Below, one piece after another: positions 52,303 to 61,052 of a DNA stretch of 64,000 bases (within the stretch, counting starts at the first letter, position 1; each line of letters opens with the position of its first letter). Position numbers and translations under genes: made by a program. The notes under the pieces are model-generated. The model was not told the DNA's origin. It saw only the letters and a program-made list of their open reading frames with translations, and did not search any database. Origin of the DNA: Hahella sp. HN01 (lineage in GTDB: Bacteria; Pseudomonadota; Gammaproteobacteria; Pseudomonadales; Oleiphilaceae); assembly GCF_018986435.1 (NCBI RefSeq), contig NZ_JAHMIN010000026.1, forward strand, positions 1 to 64,000, given 5' to 3'.

Positions 52303-53124
52303 TTAAAGACTCTCAATAAACTGACTGATCGCGCGCCAGTATTCGGGATACATGCTGATGTCGTTGTGATCCGCTCTATCCAGCGTGACTGTCCGTTGCG
52401 GACCGCCCCAGGCCGCCATCAGCCGCTGCCCGTGCTCCATCGGCACAACCCGGTCCCTCCCCGCCAGCAAAGCCAGCGCAGGCGCTTTGATCGTCGCCGC
52501 ATGAGCCAATGAATTAAAAGGATGACGCACCAGCAGACCGACCGGCAACCAGGGGTAATGTTGCTTGCCAACGGCAGCCAGACTGTCAAATGGCGTGGTC
52601 AACACCACCGCCCGCACCGGACGGCGATCCGCCAGCTGCACCGCCACGCCGGAACCCAAACTACGTCCCAGCAGAACGATATGTTGGGGGTCGATTTTCA
52701 GCTTGCGCGTGAGATGGTCATATAAGGAGACGGCGTCGCCCACCAACGCCTCTTCTCCCGGAGAGCCCTCGCTGTCGCCGTAGCCCCGGTAGTTCATCAG
52801 CAGAAAGGACTCCACCGGTAACTTTTCCATTTCCCAGGCGTTCCAGGACACCTCTTCGCCATTGCCGCCAAAGTACAGCAGCAACGGCTTGCGTGCGGAA
52901 ATCTCTCCCCGTTGAAACCAACCGGACAAGGTCACGCCATCATGCTCAAACTTAAACTCTATGGACTTCAACCTGCTGCGATTGCCTGCGTCCACCGCCT
53001 GCGGGAAAAAGATCATCCGGTCCTGATATAACCAGAAGAACGCTACGCCGGAAAAGCAGATAAGCAGAAGAGTGCTGATAAGAGCCCACATGAATGTTCG
53101 CGCCTTAGCCCAGGATTGTCTCAT
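52303..53124 (-). CDS. Membrane-anchored alpha/beta hydrolase
   Basis: A 273-residue protein with an N-terminal helix (TFMWALISTLLLICFSGVAF), the oxyanion region LLYFGGNGEE, the nucleophile elbow LLGRSLGSGVAV, the acid in LLAGRDRVVP and the histidine in RADHNDIS. This matches the YfhR/BEM46-type hydrolases. Its start overlaps the permease stop (ATGA), placing it last in the zinc-type operon. It has no established counterpart in the known zinc systems and may be an added function. Confidence 0.85.
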   Translation of the reverse strand: MRQSWAKARTFMWALISTLLLICFSGVAFFWLYQDRMIFFPQAVDAGNRSRLKSIEFKFEHDGVTLSGWFQRGEISARKPLLLYFGGNGEEVSWNAWEMEKLPVESFLLMNYRGYGDSEGSPGEEALVGDAVSLYDHLTRKLKIDPQHIVLLGRSLGSGVAVQLADRRPVRAVVLTTPFDSLAAVGKQHYPWLPVGLLVRHPFNSLAHAATIKAPALALLAGRDRVVPMEHGQRLMAAWGGPQRTVTLDRADHNDISMYPEYWRAISQFIESL

Positions 53125-54374
53125 GTTCTAATTGTCATTCCGTCCGCCAGAGAATAGCGATAAGCCCGATAGGCCGGCGCTGCTCCGATTAATACGCCCG
53201 CCAGGATGATGCCGCCCAGGACGGCCAGGTTATCCACGGTCAGCGGGTCCACGCCGATAAACAGACCGAAGTAACTCTCCAGCGCCGGCTGAGCGGCGAA
53301 CAGCGTCAGAAACAGCATTGCGACGCCGACCAGCACGCCGCAAACCGCCATCAAACCGGCTTCGATCATCAGTAGAACGAAAATATGACGCGGCTTGGCG
53401 CCAACGGAACGCAGGATAGCCATTTCCCGGCGGCGTTCGTTCAACCCTGACCAGATTACCGTCAACATGCCGATCAAGCCAGTCGCGACGACAAATGCCG
53501 ACACGGCGAGCAAGGCGACCTCCGCCACGCCCATCATGCTCCACAGCTCCTGCAGCGCTACGCCGGGCAGGATAGCCAGCAACGGCTCTCCGCGATAATT
53601 ATTGATCGCACGTTGCAGAGTGAAGGTGGCGAGTTTGGAGTCCAGTCCAACCAGAAAGGCGGTTATCAGCTTGGGTTGTAAATCCGCATGCCGCGCCTGC
53701 TCCGCGCTAATCGAACCACTGGGCGCGCCGCTGTCCCATCCCAAATGGATAGCTTCAATGCCTTCCAGGGAGACGTGCACGGTGCGATCCACCGGAGTGC
53801 CGGTCTTCTTCAAAATGCCGACGACTTTGAAAGGCTTATCATCATGATTGGCGAAACTCACTTCGCCGGCGCCGTGAGAAATCACAACGGACTGACCAAG
53901 TTTATAACCCAGTTTCTCCGCCACTTCCGCGCCTAATACGGCGTCGTATACATCCTCAAAACGGCCGCCGTCGCTAAACGCCAGCTCACGTTTGGCCCCG
54001 TAGCGGAAGTGCTCAAAGTAATCCGTATTGGTGCCCAGCACGCGAAAGCCGCGATGTGAGTCGCCTAACGATAACGGGATGGTCCATTTCACCCGTTTCA
54101 TGCCGGCCACTTCCTGGTAGCTATGCCAGGAAATATTGTTAGTGGCGTTGCCGATGCGGAAAACCGAGTACAGCAAGAGCTGCACGGAACCGCTGCGAGC
54201 GCCCACAATCAGATCGGCGCCGGATATGGTGTTGGCGAAGCCGGCTTTGGCTTCCCGACGAATGTTGTCCACGCCCAACAGCAGCATAACGCTGACGGCG
54301 ATGGAGAAAATAGTCAGCAGCGCCGTGGTCTTGCGATTCAACAGGCTGCGTAACGTCAAACTGTAAATAGACAT
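53121..54374 (-). CDS. MacB/FtsX-type ABC permease of zinc-type cluster
   Basis: A 417-residue permease: an N-terminal helix after MSIYSLTLRSLLNRKTTALL, a periplasmic domain of about 220 residues and three C-terminal helices, with the coupling segment RRREMAILRSVGAKPRHIF. This is the FtsX/MacB layout used in efflux and lipoprotein transport. Here it partners the ATPase next door. The start is taken at ATG 54374. In Vibrio the zrg cluster combines such a permease with a DUF2796 protein for zinc uptake, which is the basis for the role inferred. Confidence 0.85.
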   Translation of the reverse strand: MSIYSLTLRSLLNRKTTALLTIFSIAVSVMLLLGVDNIRREAKAGFANTISGADLIVGARSGSVQLLLYSVFRIGNATNNISWHSYQEVAGMKRVKWTIPLSLGDSHRGFRVLGTNTDYFEHFRYGAKRELAFSDGGRFEDVYDAVLGAEVAEKLGYKLGQSVVISHGAGEVSFANHDDKPFKVVGILKKTGTPVDRTVHVSLEGIEAIHLGWDSGAPSGSISAEQARHADLQPKLITAFLVGLDSKLATFTLQRAINNYRGEPLLAILPGVALQELWSMMGVAEVALLAVSAFVVATGLIGMLTVIWSGLNERRREMAILRSVGAKPRHIFVLLMIEAGLMAVCGVLVGVAMLFLTLFAAQPALESYFGLFIGVDPLTVDNLAVLGGIILAGVLIGAAPAYRAYRYSLADGMTIRT

Positions 54375-54394
54375 CGAAAAGCGGCTCCTGCAGG

Positions 54395-55168
54395 TCAAGA
54401 TTCCGGTGGCTGATAAGCGCGATTGATTTCCGCCAGGCTGACAGTGCGATCAAACAGGTCCTGCAAAGCAGGATCATGGCTGACGAACACCAGCGTCGAT
54501 CCACTGGCGGCCACTTCCTGAAACAGCAGCTCGATAAACGCCACACGGGCGTCCGTATCCAGGGCGGAGGTAGGCTCATCGGCGATAATCAGCCCTGGCG
54601 AGCCGATAAGGGCCCGCGCCACGGCGACCCGTTGTTGCTGCCCCACACTCAGGTCAGTCACCGGCCTGCGCCCGAGTTTGGCCACATCCAGACGCAAATG
54701 AGAAAGCAGGCGCTCCGCTTCCTGCGTCAGACTCGCGCCGCGGGCGCTCACTCTTTGCCGCCGCGCCTTGGAGAAGCGGCAGGACAATGTCACGTTATCC
54801 ACCAGTGACAGGTAAGGAATCAGATTAAACATCTGAAAAATGAAGCCGATGTTGTCCGCCCTGAAACCGTCCCGGCCTGAAGCGCCAAGCGCGCTCAGTT
54901 CGGTATCCATCACCCTGATGCTTCCCTCCCTGGGCTGGATCACGCCTCCAAGCAGGCTCAGCAGCGTCGTTTTGCCGCTGCCGCTGGCGCCGCGCAGAAA
55001 GATGCGTTCCCCCTCCCGCACCTGCAGCTCGGGAATATCCAACACATCATCATCGCTCCCTGGCCAACGAAACTTCAGACCTTCCAGCTGCACAAGGGCG
55101 CGGGCCGGCGCAGGTTTAACCGTCGCGTCTCGCTCAGGCGCGATGGCGGGTTCGCTCACATTCTGCAT
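54395..55168 (-). CDS. MacB/LolD-type ABC ATPase of zinc-type cluster
   Basis: A 257-residue ATPase with Walker A GASGSGKTT, signature LSVGQQQRVAVARAL, Walker B LIIADEPTSALD and switch region VFVSHDPAL. This is the LolD/MacB subclass. It lies between the DUF2796 gene and the permease gene, on the same strand with short gaps, and should power the permease. Confidence 0.9.
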   Translation of the reverse strand: MQNVSEPAIAPERDATVKPAPARALVQLEGLKFRWPGSDDDVLDIPELQVREGERIFLRGASGSGKTTLLSLLGGVIQPREGSIRVMDTELSALGASGRDGFRADNIGFIFQMFNLIPYLSLVDNVTLSCRFSKARRQRVSARGASLTQEAERLLSHLRLDVAKLGRRPVTDLSVGQQQRVAVARALIGSPGLIIADEPTSALDTDARVAFIELLFQEVAASGSTLVFVSHDPALQDLFDRTVSLAEINRAYQPPES

Positions 55169-55185
55169 GACGCCATTCTCACTAC

Positions 55186-55785
55186 TTACAAATTAATCTG
55201 ATGTTTTTCCGGGCTCAGTTCTATGGCAGTCTGCCCCTTCGGCCCGATCACCTGTACGTCCAGATCTTTCAGGCCAGGGAAATACTTGAACAACAAAACG
55301 TCCACTGCGGTAAGCTTGCCCGCGTCGCCGCACTCGAAGATGTAAGAGGCGTCGATATCGGAGTGGCCGTGCTCATGATGGTCATGATCATCTTCGTCAT
55401 CACCGTGTTCATGCTCATCATGAGCCGCTTCCTCGTGCTTGCCGCCGTCTTCGTCGTATTCGAAAACATCGCCGTCCACTTCCGCCGACAGCAGCTTACA
55501 ACCTGCGGCCGGGGTCAGGCCAAACAGTTCTTCACCCTTATTGAGCAAGACCGCCGCCTTCTCCACCTGCTGACGTTCCGCCTCAGTAGCGGGAGCATGT
55601 TCAAAACCCACTAGGTTCATCGCGGGGCTTTCCAGCTCAACGACCAGATTTCCCTCTTCCAGCGCCAGCTTCATCGTCGCCGCGCCATGCACATGCGCCC
55701 CATGCTGCTCAAATTCTTCGGCGTGCGCGAACTGGCTGGCCGCTAACACCATCATACCGACCCACAGGCGATTTCTATAACTCAT
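55186..55785 (-). CDS. zrgA: ZrgA-like periplasmic zinc-binding protein (DUF2796)
   Basis: A 199-residue periplasmic protein: signal peptide SYRNRLWVGMMVLAASQFA with AHA cleavage, then HGAHVHGAATMKLAL (conserved start of DUF2796), a histidine- and acid-rich stretch HEHGDDEDDHDHHEHGHS, and SYIFECGDAGKLT. DUF2796 protein ZrgA of Vibrio cholerae binds zinc for uptake. ATG 55785 gives a normal signal peptide; the frame extends further upstream without one. It is the first gene of a four-gene operon preceded by a Zur-like site. Confidence 0.85.
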   Translation of the reverse strand: MSYRNRLWVGMMVLAASQFAHAEEFEQHGAHVHGAATMKLALEEGNLVVELESPAMNLVGFEHAPATEAERQQVEKAAVLLNKGEELFGLTPAAGCKLLSAEVDGDVFEYDEDGGKHEEAAHDEHEHGDDEDDHDHHEHGHSDIDASYIFECGDAGKLTAVDVLLFKYFPGLKDLDVQVIGPKGQTAIELSPEKHQINL

Positions 55786-55836
55786 AAATTTAATGCTCCT
55801 GAACTTAGAGAGTGATTCTTCCGCTTGGTTTTTTAT

Positions 55837-55849
55837 GTTATAACATAAC
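55837..55849. promoter_or_regulatory. Zur-like operator
   Basis: GTTATAACATAAC is a 5-3-5 inverted repeat matching the gammaproteobacterial Zur core GTTATANTATAAC at all but one defined position, and it lies within the perfect 14-bp palindrome TATGTTATAACATA (55834-55847) plus two bases. It is 52 bases upstream of the zrgA-like start, in the gap to the divergent DUF3299 gene. Outer flanks do not match the full 23-bp consensus. Confidence 0.65.
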
Positions 55850-56030
55850 GAAACGAAATTGTTATAGGGCGAATTAAATTCAAAAAAGTTAATCTTGGGT
55901 TCGCGCAGCCATACAGTATGTTGCACTTGCTGTTGCGTGGTGTTGCGCCTGGCCAGGGTTGGGAACGGCTGTCAGCGGTCTGGATCGCCTTTCCACGTTT
56001 TGACGAAACTACTGATTCCATAGGATATTT

Positions 56031-56528
56031 ATGAACAGATTGCTCTCGACGCTGATCGCGCTCGCATTCTCCTCCCTGCTTTCCAGCGGCGTACTCGCGG
56101 AGGATTTCAAGACCGTACAATGGCAGGACCTGATCCCCAAGTCCGCGCAGCAAAAAACTGTTAGCGGAACCGTGGAGCATGGCCAGATCGCCATGGAGCC
56201 GCCGCCCCAGGCCAGCGCGCCAATCGTCCCGGAGCTGAACAAACAGAAAGTTCGCATAGCGGGCTTTGCAGTGCCTTTGGAAGGCGACGAAAGCGGGGTG
56301 ACCGAGTTCCTGTTGGTGCCGTACATGGGCGCATGCATCCACGTACCGCCGCCGCCCTCTAACCAGATCGTTTACGTCAAAGCCAAAAAGAAACCGTTAC
56401 CGTTGGACTACCTCTACGACGCGTTCTGGGTATCCGGGGCGATCAGCGTGGAGACAGTAAGCAGCGAGCTGGCGGAGAGCGGCTACAGCATGCAGGCGGA
56501 CGCCTTCGAGCCTTATCAGTACAACTAA
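56031..56528 (+). CDS. DUF3299 periplasmic protein
   Basis: A 165-residue protein: signal peptide NRLLSTLIALAFSSLLSSG, AEDF after cleavage, then the DUF3299 hallmarks WQDLIP, IAGFAVPLEGDESGVTEFLL, YMGACIHVPPPPSNQIVYV and WVSGAISVET. A cysteine and a histidine in GACIHVPPPP suggest metal binding. DUF3299 genes often accompany DUF2796 genes in zinc uptake clusters, and here they are divergent with the Zur-like site between. A role in zinc handling is inferred. Confidence 0.85.
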   Translation: MNRLLSTLIALAFSSLLSSGVLAEDFKTVQWQDLIPKSAQQKTVSGTVEHGQIAMEPPPQASAPIVPELNKQKVRIAGFAVPLEGDESGVTEFLLVPYMGACIHVPPPPSNQIVYVKAKKKPLPLDYLYDAFWVSGAISVETVSSELAESGYSMQADAFEPYQYN

Positions 56529-56631
56529 GCGGCCAGACATAATTCCAGAGCCAGCTCCTGATCTCGACTACACTTTAAGTATCCGCGCTCCTGCGGAGCT
56601 TTAATGGAAGTTGCATCGACAAACCGGGAGA

Positions 56632-57780
56632 ATGTTTGTGGCCAGCGAGTATCAGCCGGATTCTCTGGATATCCTCAACCATCAGGGCAGCGTACAGCAA
56701 AAACTGGAATATCTGCTGGAAAATCTCCAGCAGACCTACCCTTATATCTGCCGCATCGCCATCGCCATTTACGACGCCTTGCAGGATCAGCTCAAAACCT
56801 TCGCCTCCGCCGGCTCCAGCCATCCCCTGCTGGAGCACTATCAGACGGCGCTGCACGAAGTCTCCTCCCTGCAACATATGAAAGACAACAGGTTCATCCG
56901 CGTCATCAATGACATCGGCGATGAACTGGGCGGTGGAGAGAGTCCAACCCAGCACACGGAAGCCCTGCTGAAAGCCGGGTTTCACGCTTCTTACACCTTT
57001 CCCATGCGCTACAACGAGCGCTTTCTCGGCTTCGTGTTTTTCAACGGCGCGGAAAAGGACTGTTTTCAGGGCCGGGCGCTGGTGGATATGGATATGATCG
57101 GACACATGATCACTCTGATCGTGTACAACGAGCGCAGCAATATCCGCACGCTGATCGCCACGGTCAAATCAGCCATGCTGCTGACCCACTCCCGCGACCC
57201 CGAAACCGGCGGCCATCTTGAACGCATGGCGCGCTACTCCAGACTGATCGCCGCGCGTCTGGCGCCGAAACACGGCTTCTCCGACGAGTATGTGGAGCAC
57301 ATTTGCCTGTTCGCGCCCTTGCATGATCTCGGCAAAATAAAAGTGCCCGACAGCATTTTGCTCAAACCAGGTCGGCTGGAGGAAGAAGAACTGGATGAAA
57401 TGCGTCGCCATCCGATGTACGGACATGAATTAGTGGACGCCTTGATTAATAACTACGGCCTCAATGGCGTCAGTCATGTGAACATGCTGCGCAATATCGT
57501 GCTGTATCACCATGAGACTCTGGATGGTGGAGGCTATCCCGAGCATTTGCGCGGCGAAGATATTCCCATTGAATCCCGAATTGTCAGCGTCGCCGACGTC
57601 TTCGACGCGCTTACCAGCGCCCGTCCCTACAAGCCAGCCTGGGACAATGACAAAGCCTTCGCCGAACTCAAGCGTCTGGCGGGAAACAAATTAGACAGGG
57701 GGTGTGTGGTGGCGCTGATGGATTGCCGCAAACAAATTGAAGAAATCCAACAGCGCTTCCGCGAGAACGAATACGGTTAA
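56632..57780 (+). CDS. GAF-HD-GYP c-di-GMP phosphodiesterase-like protein
   Basis: A 382-residue cytoplasmic protein: an N-terminal GAF-like sensor domain (residues about 20-180) and an HD-GYP domain with HDLGKIKVPD, HHETLDGGGYPEHLRGEDIP and SVADVFDALTSARPYKP. The HD and GYP motifs are intact, so hydrolysis of c-di-GMP is expected. The start may be ATG 56632 or GTG 56638; GGGAG is better placed for the latter. Its stop TAA shares bases with the convergent thiI stop within TTAA. Confidence 0.88.
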   Translation: MFVASEYQPDSLDILNHQGSVQQKLEYLLENLQQTYPYICRIAIAIYDALQDQLKTFASAGSSHPLLEHYQTALHEVSSLQHMKDNRFIRVINDIGDELGGGESPTQHTEALLKAGFHASYTFPMRYNERFLGFVFFNGAEKDCFQGRALVDMDMIGHMITLIVYNERSNIRTLIATVKSAMLLTHSRDPETGGHLERMARYSRLIAARLAPKHGFSDEYVEHICLFAPLHDLGKIKVPDSILLKPGRLEEEELDEMRRHPMYGHELVDALINNYGLNGVSHVNMLRNIVLYHHETLDGGGYPEHLRGEDIPIESRIVSVADVFDALTSARPYKPAWDNDKAFAELKRLAGNKLDRGCVVALMDCRKQIEEIQQRFRENEYG

Positions 57781-59228
57781 AGTGGTCGATACACCAGCAC
57801 TTTGCGCCCGTTTCCGTTGAGATGACTGGCGTGCAACTGACTCATAACGCCTTTGTCGCAGAACAGCAGGTAACGGGTTTCTCCGTCCAGCTCCGCCATG
57901 CGGATTTCCAGCTCGTAGAAAGGCACCTGCAGAATTCTGTTGTTGGTCAGCATCAACGGCGCCTTTTCCTGCTCGTTGGGGTGACGAATGTCGATAATCA
58001 CGTCGTCCAGCGAAGGCGTCGACACCACTTCCACTTCATCCACGGTCAGTTCCGACTGCATGATCTCGTCGATGTTGATCGCCCGGCGGTTGGCCAGCGC
58101 CTGTTCCAGCACTTGCATATCGAAGCGCTTCTCATCGTTCTCAATGCGATAATCCCGCGCTTTGGTGGTGGGGCGGTCGGAGATGACGCCACAGTATTCC
58201 GGCATGTTGCGGGCGAACTCTTCCACGCCAATCTGGCTGGCCATGCGGATAATGTCCTGTTTATCGGTAACGATCAGCGGACGCAGCACCAGCATGTCAG
58301 TGGCGGAATCAATCACATTCAGGTTGGTCAGAGTCTGACTGGACACCTGCGCCACACATTCGCCGGTAACCAGCGCCGTGGCGGACAGATCACGCGCGAC
58401 CTGGGTCGCCGCCCGCAACATCATGCGCTTCAGTACTACGCCCATGTTGGAGTGATAGATCTTGTCCAGAATTTCCGCCACCACGCCTTCAAAGGGAACA
58501 GTGATGAATTTGACCCGCTGGCCGCCGCCGTACTTCTCCCACAAATACAGCGCCGCCTGCTTCACTCCCACTTCGTGAGCGGTTCCGCCCAGATTGAAGA
58601 AGCAAAAGTGCGTGCGCATGCCCCGCTTCATGGTCAGGTAGCTCGCGACGCCGGAATCGTAGCCGCCGGACATCAGGGACACGACCGGCTCCAGACCGCC
58701 GACGGGATACCCGCCCAGGCCTTCGTAGCGTTTCTCCACCAAGTAATATTTATCGTCGCGCACTTCGATGGAAATAATGACTTCCGGATTCGACAGGTCC
58801 ACCCCCGCCGCCTTGGTGTGCTGGCGCAGTCCTCCGCCGACGTAACGCTCCAGATCCATGGAGGTGAAATCATGCTTGCCGGCGCGCTTGACCCGCACCT
58901 GGAAGCGTTTGCCTTCCAGTTGCTCTTCGTACAACGCCTTCGCGTTCAGGTAAATAGTGTGGAAGTCCGCCAGGGGATATTCATGCACCACCAGGAAGTT
59001 GGTGATTCCGGACACCCTTTGCAGGGCTTCAATCGCCCGTTTACTGGTGCGCTCGTCGGCGTCCGGCAGCAAGACTTCAATTTTGTCCCAAGATCCTTCA
59101 ACCACCACGTTTTCGTCAATTTGACGCAATACGCGACGAATATTTATGCGTAACTGCTTGACCAGATCCTTACGCACCGGTTTACTTTTAATTGTGATTT
59201 CGGGAAATAATTTGACGAGAAACTTCAT
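57777..59228 (-). CDS. thiI: tRNA 4-thiouridine synthase/thiamine sulfurtransferase ThiI
   Basis: A 483-residue enzyme, the E. coli size. It has an N-terminal ferredoxin-like/THUMP region (VKLFPEITIKSKPVRKDLVK, VRVKRAGKHDFTSMDLERYVG), the PP-loop MSGGYDSGVASY, the conserved cysteine in NMPEYCGVISD and a C-terminal rhodanese domain with LLFCDKGVMSQLHA. It transfers sulfur to U8 of tRNA and to the thiamine precursor carrier ThiS. ATG 59228 gives the canonical N-terminus. The frame extends further upstream. Confidence 0.95.
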   Translation of the reverse strand: MKFLVKLFPEITIKSKPVRKDLVKQLRINIRRVLRQIDENVVVEGSWDKIEVLLPDADERTSKRAIEALQRVSGITNFLVVHEYPLADFHTIYLNAKALYEEQLEGKRFQVRVKRAGKHDFTSMDLERYVGGGLRQHTKAAGVDLSNPEVIISIEVRDDKYYLVEKRYEGLGGYPVGGLEPVVSLMSGGYDSGVASYLTMKRGMRTHFCFFNLGGTAHEVGVKQAALYLWEKYGGGQRVKFITVPFEGVVAEILDKIYHSNMGVVLKRMMLRAATQVARDLSATALVTGECVAQVSSQTLTNLNVIDSATDMLVLRPLIVTDKQDIIRMASQIGVEEFARNMPEYCGVISDRPTTKARDYRIENDEKRFDMQVLEQALANRRAINIDEIMQSELTVDEVEVVSTPSLDDVIIDIRHPNEQEKAPLMLTNNRILQVPFYELEIRMAELDGETRYLLFCDKGVMSQLHASHLNGNGRKVLVYRPL

Positions 59229-59610
59229 AATCTGGCCTGATCCAAATCTCAGCGGGGGCGCTATTCTACTATCATTCCCCCTGTCATGCATGGGCCGATC
59301 GCCAAAAATCCCCCTGCGCGGACAACGCCAGGGAGTGATAGCCAACTTCGCCCAGACGACTTACTATTTAGACTCCATCCGGAAAACCCGCTTACCTGCG
59401 CCGCGCCGGTCATCCTTACATTACCCTGCTCCCGGATGGGCTCTTATAAATGATAACAATAGCAGATTAGGCTCTATTGGCATTGCAGCGTCGCCACCGT
59501 CACGCCTGCATACGCCGTCAGGCTCTGGCTTGCTCCCACAGCCGTCCGCCGGAATCGGAACCGCCGGCCCCGCCGGCAAGTAGAAGTATTAGAAAAGGAA
59601 AGATATAGAT
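59229..59610. other. Intergenic region between divergent thiI and ppnN
   Basis: About 380 bases that should hold both promoters. TATAAATGATAACA at 59446-59459 is a possible -10 area for ppnN. A GC-rich self-complementary GCCGGCCCCGCCGGC lies at 59563-59577 just before the ppnN ribosome binding site. No gene is evident. Confidence 0.35.
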
Positions 59611-60978
59611 ATGAGTAACAAAATAACCGCACGCATCGCCCCGGAAGGCAGCCTCGATCTGGTCTCACAACACGAAGTCAACCTGTTGAAGGACCGCAGC
59701 AATCGCGGCGTGTATCGCCTGTTCCGACAATGCGCCCTGGCCGTATTGAACTGCGGCAACGAGTCCGACGATCCCAACACCATTCTGGCTGAATTCGCCG
59801 ATTTCGATATCCAGCTGATCCAACAGGCCCGCGGCATCAAGCTGGAGGTGATCAATGCGCCTCACAACGCTTTCGTCGACGGCAAGATGATCAAAGGGAT
59901 TCAAGAGCACCTCTACGCCGTGCTGCGCGACATCATCTACGCCAACAACGTGCTGTCTCACAACACCCAGCTGAACCTGAACAACGGCGAGGATATCACC
60001 AACTTTATTTTCCATATGCTGCGGAACGCCGGCGTATTGATTCCCCGTCGTTACCCCAACATCGTCGTGTGCTGGGGAGGCCACTCCATCAGCCGGGACG
60101 AGTATGACTTCACCAAAGAAGTCGGCCACTCCCTGGGTCTGCGCGGACTGGATATCTGCACCGGATGCGGCCCCGGCGCCATGAAGGGACCGATGAAAGG
60201 CGCCACCATCGCTCACGCCAAGCAGCGCATTCAGACCGGACGCTACATCGGTTTGACCGAGCCGGGCATCATCGCCGCCGAGTCGCCAAACCCCATCGTC
60301 AACGAGCTGGTGATTCTGCCAGATATCGAAAAGCGTCTGGAAGCCTTCGTGCGACTCGGCCATGGCATCATCGTCTTCCCCGGCGGCGCTGGCACCGCAG
60401 AGGAGATCCTGTACCTGCTGGGCATTCTGCTGAACCCGGAAAACGATTCACTGCCTTTCCCGGTAATTTTCGCCGGAGCCAAGAAAAATGAAGAGTACTT
60501 CGGCCAGATCAACGAATTTATAGGCCTGACCCTGGGTAAAGCCGCTCAACGTCGTTATCGCATCATCATCGACGACCCCGAGCTGGTCGCCCTGGAAATG
60601 AAGAAAGGCATCCAGGACGTCACTTATCATCGTAAAGGCTCCAGCGATGCGTACTACTACAACTGGTTGCTGAAGGTTCAACCGCAGTTCCAGCACCCCT
60701 TCCAGCCGACCCACGAGAGCATGCGCGCGCTGGCGCTGCACCGCGAACAGCCCATTCATGAGCTGGCGGCGAACCTGCGCCGGGCGTTTTCCGGCATCGT
60801 ATCCGGCAACGTCAAGGAAGAAGGCGTACAGCTGGTGGAACGTCTGGGACCATTCGAGATCAGCGGCGATAAAACTATCGTCGGCTCTTTCGGATCATTG
60901 TTAGAGTCTTTCGTGAAGCAACAGCGGATGAAACTGCCAGGCAGCAAATACGTGCCCAGCTATCGCATTGTGGATTAA
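59611..60978 (+). CDS. ppnN: Nucleotide 5'-monophosphate nucleosidase PpnN (YgdH)
   Basis: A 455-residue enzyme of the LOG/YgdH family, which cleaves the base from purine and pyrimidine 5'-monophosphates and in E. coli is modulated by (p)ppGpp. The Rossmann core shows VVCWGGHSISRDEYDFTKEV, CTGCGPGAMKGPMKGATIAH, VNELVILPDIEKRLEAFVR and the family motif VFPGGAGTAEEIL. GAAAAGGAAAG precedes ATG 59611. It is convergent with hemB. Confidence 0.94.
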   Translation: MSNKITARIAPEGSLDLVSQHEVNLLKDRSNRGVYRLFRQCALAVLNCGNESDDPNTILAEFADFDIQLIQQARGIKLEVINAPHNAFVDGKMIKGIQEHLYAVLRDIIYANNVLSHNTQLNLNNGEDITNFIFHMLRNAGVLIPRRYPNIVVCWGGHSISRDEYDFTKEVGHSLGLRGLDICTGCGPGAMKGPMKGATIAHAKQRIQTGRYIGLTEPGIIAAESPNPIVNELVILPDIEKRLEAFVRLGHGIIVFPGGAGTAEEILYLLGILLNPENDSLPFPVIFAGAKKNEEYFGQINEFIGLTLGKAAQRRYRIIIDDPELVALEMKKGIQDVTYHRKGSSDAYYYNWLLKVQPQFQHPFQPTHESMRALALHREQPIHELAANLRRAFSGIVSGNVKEEGVQLVERLGPFEISGDKTIVGSFGSLLESFVKQQRMKLPGSKYVPSYRIVD

Positions 60979-61007
60979 GAATGCGTCTTTGCTAGAAAGG
61001 AGAAGCA

Positions 61008-61028
61008 CTGGCGGCGGCGAGCCGCCAG
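61008..61028. terminator. Hairpin between ppnN and hemB
   Basis: CTGGCGGC (61008-61015), loop GGCGA and GCCGCCAG (61021-61028) lie 29 bases after the ppnN stop and 24 bases from the hemB stop. No T-run, so this is a probable shared terminator rather than a proven one. Confidence 0.5.
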
Positions 61029-61052
61029 CGCCCAGGGATCAGAAGTCAGCGA

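Noticed and set aside
57822-59153. A 443-codon open frame on the plus strand
   Set aside because: It is antisense to thiI, whose PP-loop, catalytic cysteine and rhodanese domain identify the minus strand as coding.
59563-59577. GC-rich self-complementary run before ppnN as a riboswitch
   Set aside because: It is too short for any known riboswitch class and lacks conserved loop sequences.
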